This document shows, in pieces, positions 7,677 through 16,193 of a stretch of 64,000 bases of DNA. Origin of the DNA: UBA11612 sp964475755 (GTDB taxonomy: Bacteria; Pseudomonadota; Alphaproteobacteria; Rhodospirillales; Rhodospirillaceae); NCBI GenBank assembly GCA_964475755.1, contig CAYYXR010000004.1, positions 1-64,000 on the forward strand, given 5' to 3'. Within the stretch, counting starts at the first letter, position 1; each line of letters begins with the position of its first letter. Below the pieces are notes generated by a model. That model had not been told where the DNA came from. It was given only the letters and a program-made list of their open reading frames with translations, and searched no databases. The translations under genes were made by a program, and so were the position numbers.

Positions 7677-9335
7677 ATGAGCGAACGTGAAGCAATGGAA
7701 TTTGACGTGGTGATTGTCGGAGCAGGACCAGCCGGCCTCTCTGCCGCCATTCGCCTGAAACAACTGGCCGCCGAGGCCGGCAACGACGTCAACGTCTGCG
7801 TGATCGAGAAAGGCTCGGAAGTCGGTGCCCACATTCTTTCCGGTGCGGTGGTAGATCCCATTGCCCTCAACGAACTGGTCCCGGATTGGAAAGAGAAAGG
7901 CGCTCCTCTCAATACGCCCGTCACCGAAGACAAATTCATTTACCTTAGTGAAAAGGGCTCCATCCGCTTTCCCAATTTCATGATGCCGCCCTTGATGAAC
8001 AATCACGGCAATTACATTGTCAGCCTCGGCAATGTCTGCCGTTGGCTGGCAACCCAAGCCGAAGAACTCGGCGTCGAAATTTATCCGGGTTTTGCCGCCG
8101 CCGAGGTTTTGTATGATGATAAAGGCGCTGTGCGCGGCGTCGCCACCGGCGACATGGGCATCGGAAAGGACGGCGAAAAAACGGCCAACTACGAGCCGGG
8201 CATTGAGCTTCATGCCAAGTATACATTTATCGCCGAAGGTGCACGCGGATCGCTCGCCAAACAAATCATAAAAAAATACGAACTGGATAAAGACAGCGAT
8301 GCACCGAAATTCGGCATCGGTTTAAAAGAATTGTGGGAAATCGACCCGACGAAACACAAAGAAGGTCTTGTCGCCCACACAATGGGCTGGCCGCTTGATT
8401 CATCGACGGGCGGCGGTTCGTTCATGTATCACCTTGAAGGCAACCAAGTTGCGCTCGGATTTGTCATTCATTTGAACTACACCAACCCGTATCTGTCGCC
8501 GTTTGATGAATTTCAGCGGTTCAAGCACCACCCCTCCATCAAACCGTACCTCGAAGGGGGACGACGCATTTCCTACGGCGCACGCGCCATCACGGAAGGC
8601 GGGCTACAGTCGGTTCCAAAATTGACGTTCCCCGGCGGCGCGCTCATCGGATGTTCGGCGGGCTTTGTAAATTTGCCGCGCATTAAAGGCAGCCACAATG
8701 CAATGAAGACCGGCATGCTGGCCGCGGAAGCCGCGTTCAAAGCGCTCGGTGAAAACAGGGCACTGGACGACCTGACCGCATATGCCGATACCTATAAATC
8801 AAGTTGGGTTTACAAAGATCTCAAACGCGTCCGAAATGTTAAACCGCTGTGGAGCAAACTCGGTCTGTTCGGCGGGTTGCTGCTCGGCGGAATTGACATG
8901 TGGATGAATCAGCTCGGCATCGGCCTGCCGTTTACGCTCAAACACGGCAAATCAGATGCGGATACATTGGTGCCCGCCGATCAGGCGACGCCCATCGAGT
9001 ACCCGAAACCCGACGGCAAGATTTCATTCGACAAGCTCTCATCCGTCTTTGTCTCAAGCACAAACCATGACGAAAACCAGCCCGCGCATTTGAAGCTGAC
9101 CGACGCGTCGATTCCGATATCGGTCAACCTGCCGAAATGGGCGGAACCGGCGCAACGATACTGTCCCGCCGGCGTATATGAGGTCGTGGAGGCTGAGAGC
9201 TCGGGCGAAAAACGCTTCCAGATCAACGCGCAGAACTGCGTGCACTGCAAAACGTGCGACATCAAGGATCCGAGCAAAAATATCACCTGGACGGTTCCCC
9301 AGGGTGGTGGTGGACCCAATTATCCCAATATGTAG
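7677..9335 (+). CDS. Electron transfer flavoprotein-ubiquinone oxidoreductase
   Basis: ETF-QO takes electrons from reduced electron transfer flavoprotein and passes them to ubiquinone at the inner membrane. The 552-residue length is normal. It has the FAD Rossmann motif GAGPAG at residues 15-20, and a C-terminal 4Fe-4S ferredoxin domain with cysteines in RYCPAGVYEV and NCVHCKTCDIKDP. The final GGGGPNYPNM is typical. The start at 7677 has AAGAAGGG upstream; a second ATG at 7695 is possible. Six acyl-CoA dehydrogenases in this window would all depend on this route, although the gene is not in their operons and the ETF subunits are not here. Confidence 0.96.
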   Translation: MSEREAMEFDVVIVGAGPAGLSAAIRLKQLAAEAGNDVNVCVIEKGSEVGAHILSGAVVDPIALNELVPDWKEKGAPLNTPVTEDKFIYLSEKGSIRFPNFMMPPLMNNHGNYIVSLGNVCRWLATQAEELGVEIYPGFAAAEVLYDDKGAVRGVATGDMGIGKDGEKTANYEPGIELHAKYTFIAEGARGSLAKQIIKKYELDKDSDAPKFGIGLKELWEIDPTKHKEGLVAHTMGWPLDSSTGGGSFMYHLEGNQVALGFVIHLNYTNPYLSPFDEFQRFKHHPSIKPYLEGGRRISYGARAITEGGLQSVPKLTFPGGALIGCSAGFVNLPRIKGSHNAMKTGMLAAEAAFKALGENRALDDLTAYADTYKSSWVYKDLKRVRNVKPLWSKLGLFGGLLLGGIDMWMNQLGIGLPFTLKHGKSDADTLVPADQATPIEYPKPDGKISFDKLSSVFVSSTNHDENQPAHLKLTDASIPISVNLPKWAEPAQRYCPAGVYEVVEAESSGEKRFQINAQNCVHCKTCDIKDPSKNITWTVPQGGGGPNYPNM

Positions 9336-9341
9336 GGGGGT

Positions 9342-9359
9342 TTCTCGAAATATCGAGAA
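9342..9359 (+). terminator. Weak hairpin after the ETF-QO gene
   Basis: A perfect 7-bp inverted repeat (TTCTCGA, loop AATA, TCGAGAA) begins 7 bases after the stop codon and is followed by CCTTTACATT. The U tract is poor, so termination would be partial. The next 130 bases up to the TPR gene hold nothing else that I recognise. Confidence 0.4.
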
Positions 9360-9489
9360 CCTTTACATTATATATGGATAATGGTGGAAGCAGCCCTAGT
9401 GTCGGCACAGCCTTGATTACAAGCGCGGACCTGCTCAAGACCCGCGCCGAGAAATCGCAAACATACAACTGACGAGTTCGGTTCGATAC

Positions 9490-11205
9490 ATGACCCAGTC
9501 CCTTCTGAAATATGGCCGCATTGCAATCCTGTTACTGGGGGTTGGTGCCGCCGGTGCCATTTGGATAACCACCGGAACGAACGTCGCAAGTGGCCGGTCT
9601 GGGTCCGATGACCCCAAGGTCTCGGGCCTCGCGGCAGCATTCCTGTCCGCGCGCCACGCGGATGCGACCTCGGACACCCAGCGCGCCGTTTCCTATCTTG
9701 ATGCGGCCCTCGCAATGGATCCGGAAAACACCGATCTTCTGCAGGAGAAATATTTCCTCGCCGCGCAGATGGGCGATTTCGACACAGCCATCCCCGCCGC
9801 AAAGAAAGCCTATGAACTGCTTCCGCGCAGAGGGCTGTCGCCCGTTATCCTCGCCGTGCACCACTTCAAGCAAAAAGAATACGATCAGGCTTGGTACTAC
9901 ATCGATCGGATCTCCGGTCAGAGCGTGAATACGTTTGCACTCCCCATGTTGCGTGCCTGGGGATCGGCGCCGTCCAAGTCGGCTGAGGAAGCGTTGAGCG
10001 AACTCACAACGATGGATTCATATCGCGACATGGAAGAAATCGTTCACGCCATGTCCGCACTACTCAATGAGTACTATGGCAATACGAGCGCGGCACTTGA
10101 ACATTACGACGCACTTGCTCTGAGCAGCGATCGGCGGCGGATATCGATCGTTCGCTTGGTTGCAGGGGGATACCATCGTCTCGGCCGATCAGAAGACGCG
10201 AAACAGGTTATCGCACAGTATCAGGACACGAATGGGCCATCTCCAACTGTCGCGTCTTTTGCCGATCCGAAATCCTTTTCACAAAAGGTTTCGCTGAACG
10301 AAGGGATGTCCGAGGCATTGTTCGCGGGTGCTGAAATGCTTCTTCGCACACGCCCAAGCGACGGCTTGGCGCAAATGGCCATAGCTTATGCCCAAGCCGC
10401 GCTCTACCTTGAAGAAGACATGATTATTGCGCGCCGCTTCATTGGCATTACCCTCGCGGCGCGTACGCATTATCTTGAATCAAACAAAATCCTTGGCGCG
10501 GTCAAAAAATCGGCGCCAGGTTACTTGGAATCCCAGATGCAAATTGCCGAAAATTTCATGCGCATGGACCGCACCGACGATGCGTTGTCCACGCTGAAGT
10601 CATTGGCGCGGAGTCACTCCGAATGGCCCGAGATTCATATTGCGACCGGCGACCTACTGCGCCAGCTCAAACGGTATCAAGAGGCCGTTGACGCCTACGA
10701 CGAAGCCCTTGATCTTTACCCTGCGGAGCGGGAAGGCAATTGGGCGGCCTATTACATGCGGGGCATCGCCTTGGAACGGGCGAAGCAATGGGACCGTGCA
10801 GAGCGTGACTTTAGAAAAGCGCTTGAACTGAATCCCGGAGACCCGAACGTCCTCAACTATTTAGGCTACTCTTATTTAGACCGCGGCGAGAACCTCGAGG
10901 AGGCGCGGCGTCTGATCGAAATGGCCTACGAAAAGAGCCCCCAAGACGGCTACATCATCGATAGTCTTGGATGGGTCCTGTATTTCATGGGCGAATATGA
11001 TGAGGCCGTGACGCACCTGGAAAAGGCTGTTGAATCGACGCCCGCCGATGCCACGATTAATGAACACTTGGGCGACGCATATTGGCAGGTCGGCCGAAAA
11101 AACGAAGCACGCTTTCAGTGGGAACGAGCGATTGGCCTGGATCCCGAGGAAGACCAACGCGAAGCCATTCTCAAGAAACTTGAGCAAGGGCTTGCCAAAA
11201 ACTAG
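9490..11205 (+). CDS. TPR-repeat protein with N-terminal membrane anchor
   Basis: A 571-residue protein with a hydrophobic N-terminal segment (about residues 11-28, AILLLGVGAAGAIWITTG) and then tetratricopeptide repeats over most of its length. Clear copies include AVSYLDAALAMDPENTDLL near 66-84, several C-terminal units with EAVDAYDEALDLYP, DRAERDFRKALELNPGDP, and EAVTHLEKAVESTPADATI. The repeats indicate a periplasmic or membrane-anchored scaffold for protein assembly; the partner is not evident. It sits 39 bases before ispE on the same strand, an arrangement that suggests one transcript. There is no strong ribosome site before the ATG at 9490. Confidence 0.85.
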   Translation: MTQSLLKYGRIAILLLGVGAAGAIWITTGTNVASGRSGSDDPKVSGLAAAFLSARHADATSDTQRAVSYLDAALAMDPENTDLLQEKYFLAAQMGDFDTAIPAAKKAYELLPRRGLSPVILAVHHFKQKEYDQAWYYIDRISGQSVNTFALPMLRAWGSAPSKSAEEALSELTTMDSYRDMEEIVHAMSALLNEYYGNTSAALEHYDALALSSDRRRISIVRLVAGGYHRLGRSEDAKQVIAQYQDTNGPSPTVASFADPKSFSQKVSLNEGMSEALFAGAEMLLRTRPSDGLAQMAIAYAQAALYLEEDMIIARRFIGITLAARTHYLESNKILGAVKKSAPGYLESQMQIAENFMRMDRTDDALSTLKSLARSHSEWPEIHIATGDLLRQLKRYQEAVDAYDEALDLYPAEREGNWAAYYMRGIALERAKQWDRAERDFRKALELNPGDPNVLNYLGYSYLDRGENLEEARRLIEMAYEKSPQDGYIIDSLGWVLYFMGEYDEAVTHLEKAVESTPADATINEHLGDAYWQVGRKNEARFQWERAIGLDPEEDQREAILKKLEQGLAKN

Positions 11206-11244
11206 CGCGGCCCACCAGCCCGAAAATTTCATGAGATCTCGCCC

Positions 11245-12129
11245 GTGAGCGCTGCGTCTGAAAGCGGCAAGACCATAACTGCCTTCGCGCCCGCCAAAAT
11301 CAATCTCGCGCTACATGTTTGCGGCAAGCGCGCGGATGGGTACCATTTGCTGGACTCGCTTGTGGTATTTGCGGACACGGGAGACACGATAAGCGTACAA
11401 CCAAGTGCGGACTTAACGCTCTCCATCACAGGCCCCTTCGCCGGCCAGCTTTCCGAAGAAAAAAATAATCTTGCCTTACGCGCGGCAAACCTTCTTAGAG
11501 CGGAAGGACAAGGCGCTCCCGGTGCCACCATTGAATTGGAGAAGAGCCTGCCCGTCGCCTCGGGTATTGGCGGCGGCTCTGCCGACGCAGCCGCAACGCT
11601 GCGCGCATGCGGGCAACTTTGGAACATCGATCCAACGTGCCTCTCCAACACAAGACTGGCCGCCGAACTGGGCGCCGATGTGCCGGTCTGCCTGTTCGGG
11701 GAGTCCGTATTTATGTCGGGCATTGGGGAGATTTTAGAACCGGTTGGCCCCCTGCCGGACTTTGCCATGCTTTTGGTGAACCCAGGCGTTTCCGTGTCAA
11801 CCAAGTCCGTATTCTCCACCCTCAAGGGTTATTCCGACCCTCTCCCGCGAGATGCTTTCAGTAAATTGCGGAACATCGAGGATCTTGTCGGCGCCTTGTC
11901 CCAAACGCGAAACGATCTCGCGACACCTGCCGCAGAACTCGCGCCGCAAATTACCGATGTGCTTGCGGCGCTCACGGGCGCCGAAGGCTGTCTGCTTTCT
12001 CGGCTTTCGGGCAGCGGCGCCACATGTTTCGGACTATTCAGGACACTCAATGAAGCGGTCCGGGCGGGGACCCAAATATCTGCCCAGAACCCCGGTTGGT
12101 GGGCAAGGCCAGCCGCACTACTGGACTGA
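11245..12129 (+). CDS. ispE: 4-diphosphocytidyl-2-C-methyl-D-erythritol kinase
   Basis: IspE phosphorylates 4-diphosphocytidyl-2-C-methylerythritol with ATP, the fourth step of the MEP route to isopentenyl diphosphate. The 294-residue product has the substrate motif FAPAKINLALHVCGKRADGYH near residues 12-32, the GHMP-kinase ATP loop PVASGIGGGSADAA near residues 99-112, and a third GHMP motif LSGSGATCFGLF near 257-268. The start is a GTG at 11245; the nearby ATG at 11231 runs into a stop at once. The gene follows the TPR gene closely and precedes the ScsB-type gene on the same strand. Confidence 0.95.
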   Translation: MSAASESGKTITAFAPAKINLALHVCGKRADGYHLLDSLVVFADTGDTISVQPSADLTLSITGPFAGQLSEEKNNLALRAANLLRAEGQGAPGATIELEKSLPVASGIGGGSADAAATLRACGQLWNIDPTCLSNTRLAAELGADVPVCLFGESVFMSGIGEILEPVGPLPDFAMLLVNPGVSVSTKSVFSTLKGYSDPLPRDAFSKLRNIEDLVGALSQTRNDLATPAAELAPQITDVLAALTGAEGCLLSRLSGSGATCFGLFRTLNEAVRAGTQISAQNPGWWARPAALLD

Positions 12130-12213
12130 AATCTGTGCTGTTTTGCGCGAAATACACGGCATCAAGCACGGTTGTTATTTGAAATAGGCCGCCCCTGGCT
12201 TATCTTCCAGCGC

Positions 12214-14319
12214 ATGAAAATGACCGCCCTACTCCGAAGTGCATTATTCGTGATGTTCGCTGCATTTGGCGCCCCCACGGCGGCAAACGCGGAAGCTGTT
12301 TTCGAAACGCCTCAAGTGCGCGCCGAACTGATCAGCGAGCAGGCCGCGGCGGCGCCCGGCGAGAGTCTCTGGGTTGCGATTAAGCTTCAGTTGAAACCCG
12401 AATGGCATACGTACTGGCGCACGACAGGGGATTCCGGATTCCCGACCACAATTGACTGGACGCTGCCCGACGGCATTACCGCCAGCGAAATTCATTGGCC
12501 GGTTCCGGAACGCATCCCCTATATCGACCTTATGAATTTCGGCTATCACGACGAAGTTCTGCTCCTGACCGAACTCAAGATTGATGAAACTTTTGCAGCG
12601 CCAACGGAGTTTGAATTGGCCGCGAGCTCAACGTGGCTTGTGTGCAGAGAAATCTGTTTTCCCGAGGACGGCGTTTTCTCAATTCCGATTCAAATCGATC
12701 AGAACGCGCTCAAACGCGATACTCCCGCGGGCGCCGAGATCGCTGCGGCGCGTCAAGCATTGCCGCAACCCGCACCATGGCCGGTAAAGTCCGTCCGCTC
12801 CGGTGACATCCTGTCGCTGACAGCGGGACCAGGAGTGAATGTCACCGACCTCACGGATGCAATTTATTTTCCTTATCCGGATGGACTTATAGAAAACGCC
12901 GCACCTCAACGCGCCGCGTTTGATGACGGCAGGATCAATATCAACATCCCCGTTGGCTTCGACGCCGATTCAATTGCGGAGGCCGCAGGACTCATTGTCG
13001 TTCAGTCTTCCTCTCCGGACGGGTCCCCTTCAACCCAAAGCTTCACCTTTTCTTCACCGATCGAGTGGACCGGACCGGCAATGACCGCAAACGCGCCGGC
13101 CATTTCGGTCGGGCTCGCCATTTTATTCGCATTCCTCGGCGGGATCATTTTAAACGCGATGCCATGCGTCCTGCCTGTCCTGGTCATGAAAGCCCTCAGC
13201 TTCATGTCGCGCTCAACAACAGATGCGCGCGAGTTGCGCCGCGACGGCTTGGCGTACACCGCCGGCGTCATGGTGGCGTTCGCCGTACTGGTCGGCGCAC
13301 TGCTTGGCGTGCGCGCGGGCGGAACCGCAGTTGGCTGGGGATTTCAGCTCCAAACACCTGCCTTTGTTGCCATCCTGGCCTACGTCATGCTGGCAATCGG
13401 CCTCAACTTATCCGGCGTGTTTACGCTTACAGGCGGCATGGGCGTCGGGCAAAACCTGACAGTGCGCAAAGGCCCGTCCGGTGCGTTTTTCACAGGCCTT
13501 CTGGCTGTTGTCGTCGCCACGCCGTGCACCGCGCCGTTCATGGGTGCGGCAATGGGTTTTGCCCTGACGCAACCGCCGATCATGTCGATCATTGTGTTCG
13601 AGGCATTGGCCCTGGGACTCGCACTTCCGTACTTGGTGCTGGCGTTCGCACCGGGCGCCGCCAAAGCGTTGCCGAAACCAGGCCCCTGGATGGATCGCCT
13701 GAAACAATTCCTGGCCTTCCCAATGTACGCCGTGGCGGCGTGGTTATTCTGGGTCCTGGCACAGCAAGTCGATTCCATGGGTTTGGCCGCAGCCTTAAGC
13801 GGCTTCGTTCTTGTCGGCATGGCCGCGTGGCTGTGGGATATGGCTGCCAGGTCTTCCATTGCCGGGCGCAGGGTCAGCACTGCTGCTGTGCTCATCGTGA
13901 TTGCAACCGCTATAGGTTTGATCATCGCGATTAGCAATCGCCCTCCAATCCAATCCGGCCAAGCCCTGGCCAGCGATGGATTCAGCGAACCATTTACCCA
14001 AGCCCGACTGGACGCCCTGTTGGCTGAGAACCGACCGGTTTTTGTCAACTTTACAGCGGCCTGGTGCATCACCTGCAAAGTCAACGAACGTGTGGCGCTA
14101 TCCAGTGAGGACGTGAAAACGGCGTTCGAACAGCACAATGTCGCGTATTTGAAAGCGGACTGGACCAACCGCGACGATGCGATTGGATCTGCGCTGCGTG
14201 CCCTGGGCCGCGACGGCGTACCGCTTTATGCACTGTATACGCCCGGCAGCAGAGAGGTAGAAATCCTACCGCAAATCCTCACGCCAGGCCTTTTGGTAGA
14301 CGCCGTTCAAAACTTCTAA
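12214..14319 (+). CDS. ScsB/DsbD-type thiol:disulfide interchange protein
   Basis: A membrane reductant conduit that moves electrons from cytoplasmic thioredoxin to periplasmic disulfide proteins. The product has 701 residues: a signal peptide (about 1-27, ending GAPTAANA), a periplasmic disulfide-corrector domain with a cysteine pair around LVCREICFPEDG, a multi-helix DsbD-type membrane core from about residue 295 with the essential cysteines in NAMPCVLPVL and TPCTAPFMG, and a C-terminal thioredoxin domain with the CITC redox pair near residues 618-621 (FTAAWCITCK). The start at 12214 is chosen because it gives the signal peptide directly; an upstream frame to 12172 adds 14 non-conserved residues. 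Confidence 0.92.
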   Translation: MKMTALLRSALFVMFAAFGAPTAANAEAVFETPQVRAELISEQAAAAPGESLWVAIKLQLKPEWHTYWRTTGDSGFPTTIDWTLPDGITASEIHWPVPERIPYIDLMNFGYHDEVLLLTELKIDETFAAPTEFELAASSTWLVCREICFPEDGVFSIPIQIDQNALKRDTPAGAEIAAARQALPQPAPWPVKSVRSGDILSLTAGPGVNVTDLTDAIYFPYPDGLIENAAPQRAAFDDGRININIPVGFDADSIAEAAGLIVVQSSSPDGSPSTQSFTFSSPIEWTGPAMTANAPAISVGLAILFAFLGGIILNAMPCVLPVLVMKALSFMSRSTTDARELRRDGLAYTAGVMVAFAVLVGALLGVRAGGTAVGWGFQLQTPAFVAILAYVMLAIGLNLSGVFTLTGGMGVGQNLTVRKGPSGAFFTGLLAVVVATPCTAPFMGAAMGFALTQPPIMSIIVFEALALGLALPYLVLAFAPGAAKALPKPGPWMDRLKQFLAFPMYAVAAWLFWVLAQQVDSMGLAAALSGFVLVGMAAWLWDMAARSSIAGRRVSTAAVLIVIATAIGLIIAISNRPPIQSGQALASDGFSEPFTQARLDALLAENRPVFVNFTAAWCITCKVNERVALSSEDVKTAFEQHNVAYLKADWTNRDDAIGSALRALGRDGVPLYALYTPGSREVEILPQILTPGLLVDAVQNF

Positions 14320-14350
14320 ATTTGAGCCTACGCGCTCTATTCACCGTTGC

Positions 14351-14380
14351 GGCGGACGTCCTAATTTTCTAATGTCCGCC
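14351..14380 (+). terminator. Hairpin between the ScsB-type gene and tRNA-Gln
   Basis: GGCGGACGT (14351-14359) and ATGTCCGCC (14372-14380) form a 9-bp stem with one G-U pair and a 12-base loop. It ends 6 bases before the tRNA-Gln 5' end. There is no U tract, so it may be a terminator of the upstream gene helped by other factors, or a processing signal for the tRNA. Confidence 0.35.
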
Positions 14381-14386
14381 CGCTGC

Positions 14387-14461
14387 TGGGGCGTAGCCAA
14401 GTGGTAAGGCACCGGTTTTTGGTACCGGCATTCCCTGGTTCGAATCCAGGCGCCCCAGCCA
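14387..14461 (+). tRNA. tRNA-Gln (anticodon TTG)
   Basis: A full cloverleaf: acceptor stem TGGGGCG (14387-14393) with CGCCCCA (14451-14457), anticodon stem CCGGT (14412-14416) with ACCGG (14424-14428), loop TTTTGGT with anticodon TTG at 14419-14421, T arm GGTTCGAATCC, and an encoded CCA (14459-14461). It is followed by an AT-rich inverted repeat (ATATAATA at 14464-14471, TATTATAT at 14489-14496) that may serve as a terminator. Confidence 0.97.
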
Positions 14462-14512
14462 CGATATAATAATCTATATATTTCAATATATTATATTGCT
14501 GTTGGCCTAATC

Positions 14513-14535
14513 TCTAGTGCACGCGTCTAGTGCAC
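14513..14535. repeat. Short tandem repeat TCTAGTGCAC x2
   Basis: Two exact copies of TCTAGTGCAC (14513-14522 and 14526-14535) separated by GCG. They lie just upstream of the degenerate repeat array and about 50 bases after tRNA-Gln. Confidence 0.8.
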
Positions 14536-14559
14536 ATAACAGGGACACTTTCCCGTCCC

Positions 14560-14873
14560 TACTGGATAACCAGAAAGTCGGCCCTTGGACTTACCGTCCT
14601 CTCCTGGATGACCAAAAAGTCCAACCCAAAGACTTATCGAACACTATTGGATGACCAAAAAGCCCGCCGCACGATCTCGGGTCCGTCCTACTGGATGACC
14701 AGAAACTCGAGCGGCCCGCCAACACTGACAGAGCGTCCTTCAACCTAACCGACGACCGGGTAACTAGATTTTGTGACGCAGCGGACTTAGCGCCTCCTAC
14801 AGGATAGAGAGAAAGTCCGACCAAGCAGCAAGCCCTTATCCCGGGTGGCCACTACTGGATGACCAGAAAGTCC
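14560..14873. repeat. Degenerate direct-repeat array, about 21-bp unit
   Basis: At least six recognisable copies of a unit near TACTGGATGACCAGAAAGTC start at 14560, 14602, 14645, 14689, 14798 and 14853, and a very weak copy lies at 14746. Intervals are 42, 43, 44, 57, 52 and 55 bases. Each good copy contains the short inverted repeat CTGG-ATGA-CCAG. Its AAGTC end can pair with a GACTT in some following spacers (for example 14575-14579 with 14588-14592), so each unit may fold. Copies differ at several positions and spacers are unrelated to each other, so this is not a CRISPR. A six-codon theme appears in frame in places, but stops and frame shifts between copies argue against coding. Confidence 0.75.
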
Positions 14874-14954
14874 AACCGCACCTTCGCAAATGTTGTTTTT
14901 GCGTCTGTCCGCGCGGGGGCGCCGACAACAATCAAGACACTAAAGGAGAACACA

Positions 14955-15014
14955 ATGAAGCACTGCACCGCAGAAGGGTGTGAGCGTGCACGCGTTAAAC
15001 ATTCTCACAACTAA
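14955..15014 (+). CDS. Micro-ORF, 19 residues, with strong Shine-Dalgarno
   Basis: ATG at 14955 is preceded by AAAGGAG at an ideal distance. The frame MKHCTAEGCERARVKHSHN ends at TAA (15012-15014). The Cys-x4-Cys start resembles the opening of small zinc-finger proteins of the CSVEGC type, so this could be a truncated copy of a longer gene whose 3' part was lost in the rearranged region to the right. It may also be a genuine micropeptide; the ribosome site is the best evidence. Confidence 0.35.
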   Translation: MKHCTAEGCERARVKHSHN

Positions 15015-15164
15015 AGCTTGGTTGTACCGGTTGCTGTAGAGAGGAGTTCCACCGCTGTAGGTGGTCGTGGACGACCCTCTAGCGGAAGCGAAGTTGCCAA
15101 ACGCTGTGGCGGTAGCAGAACCCGTCGTATTTGCCGTGACCGGCGGATACCCCATAAATCTCCT

Positions 15165-15448
15165 GTCGGCGCTTCCATCAACGGCAAGCTCAGGGACGAG
15201 CTGCTCAACGGCGAAATCTTCTACACCCTGGCCGAGGCCAAGATCGTGATCGAGCAATGGCGCAGGTACTACAATACGATCAGGCCGCACTCATCGTTGG
15301 GATACAGGCCACCGGCACCCGATGTAATATCCTGGCCGGCCTCGCCTGACTCGTTGCCGGTCGCTCGGTCGGCCATCCCGCCGCTGGTCGAAACGCCACC
15401 GCTCAACTAACATTGACCCCGGACCACTCAATGGGGGCCGGTCAGCAG
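15165..15448 (+). mobile_element. IS3-family remnant: transposase C-terminus and right end
   Basis: From about 15170 the plus strand encodes the last quarter of an IS3-family OrfB transposase: NGKLRDELLNGEIFYTL, then IEQWRRYYNTIRPHSSLGYR and PPAPDVISW, with stop TAA at 15408-15410. The catalytic DDE domain upstream is missing and the sequence to the left is unrelated, so the element is dead. After the stop, TGACCCCGGACCACTCAATGGGGGCCGGTCA (quoted in part: positions 15413-15444) looks like the terminal sequence of such elements. Coding right after 15444 belongs to another gene, which fixes the right boundary. Confidence 0.85.
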
Positions 15449-15645
15449 AACTCCCGGAAGAGCATCAGCAGTGGTTTACGTGGGCTAGAAAACACGCCGC
15501 TGCCGCTGATCCCATGAACTATTATCTCTCTGATATAATTAAAGAAAATAAGGGTGTCACGGAGTACATCTACCCCGAGCCTAGAACAAATCCGTATCAA
15601 GCGGGCGGGTCTCAGCAATATCCTTTTTGGCTACGGCATCGTTAA
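15445..15645 (+). pseudogene. Headless gene fragment abutting the IS end
   Basis: Directly after the IS end one frame is open for 66 codons without a start and reads like real protein: ELPEEHQQWFTWARKHAAAA, then DPMNYYLSDIIKENKG, then EYIYPEPRTNPYQAGGSQQY, ending FWLRHR and TAA at 15643-15645. The first ATG in frame is at 15514. The base composition is more AT-rich than the neighbours. The 5' part was most likely lost when the IS3 element inserted and the region was deleted. I cannot name the family. The stop touches the 3' end of the tRNA-Ala gene on the other strand. Confidence 0.5.
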
Positions 15646-15721
15646 TGGTGGACCCGGCCGGAGTCGAACCGGCGACTTCCGCCATGCAAAAGCGGCGCTC
15701 TCCCAGCTGAGCTACGGGCCC
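15646..15721 (-). tRNA. tRNA-Ala (anticodon TGC)
   Basis: On the minus strand GGGCCCG pairs with CGGGTCC (acceptor, one G-T pair), the D arm reads GCTCAGCTGGGAGAGC, the anticodon loop TTTGCAT carries TGC, and the T arm is GGTTCGACTCC. CCA is encoded at 15646-15648. Confidence 0.96.
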
Positions 15722-15731
15722 TTAATGATGA

Positions 15732-15816
15732 TGGTGCGGGCGGTGGGACTCGAACCCACACGGGGGTTCCCACCGACTCCTGAGACCAGCGCGTCTGCCA
15801 ATTCCGCCACGCCCGC
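15732..15816 (-). tRNA. tRNA-Leu (anticodon CAG)
   Basis: A class II tRNA with a long variable arm. The acceptor GCGGGCG pairs with CGCCCGC, the D arm reads GCGGAATTGGCAGACGC, the loop CTCAGGA carries anticodon CAG, and CCA is encoded at 15732-15734. The anticodon stem CTGGT/GTCGG contains three G-T wobble pairs, more than usual. It lies 10 bases upstream of tRNA-Ala on the same strand and probably shares its transcript. Confidence 0.94.
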
Positions 15817-16007
15817 TTGTTAGCGGGATGCTCGTAGTCGGATGTGGCTGACGAAGGTCATGGGTATGGGCGCCGGATGCTTATGGAAGGTCTTTGCAAG
15901 CCCCAAGACTACGCCCCACACCGGCACCGGTGTCAATGCGCGACTACGGAGAAGAGTTGCCCACGAGCCCTATTCCACGACAAAGACACCCTGCTTCTGG
16001 CGAAATG

Positions 16008-16138
16008 TTTCCCTGTTCGGTCCCTTAGGGAAAATCGCCGTAAATGCCGGGGAGGCGGCGGGAAACGTGACGTTGCTACGCAACAATCGGCGCTAATCCG
16101 GCAGTTTTCCCTGTATATTCCCTGTTGACCAGGGAAAA
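16008..16138. repeat. Inverted TTTCCCTG repeats in a gene-free gap
   Basis: The gap 15817-16193 has no convincing gene. It holds TTTCCCT (16008-16014) facing AGGGAAA (16027-16033), and a second set with TTTTCCCTG (16105-16113), TTCCCTG (16118-16124) and CAGGGAA (16130-16136). The last two form a perfect 7-bp hairpin with loop TTGAC. They may be remnants of a small repetitive element at the tRNA-Leu locus. Confidence 0.55.
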
Positions 16139-16193
16139 TTACCCGCGCCAGACTGCGGCCACAGCCAGCTTTTTCTCAGGCCCTATGGGCTTC

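Noticed and set aside
14560..14873. CRISPR array
   Set aside because: Repeat copies differ at many positions, spacers are 21-36 bases and unequal, and no cas gene is in the window.
15842..16128. ORFs of 84 and 94 codons in the gap before the thiolase
   Set aside because: They overlap each other in different frames, have no ribosome site and show no protein-like pattern; the gap is better explained by repeats.
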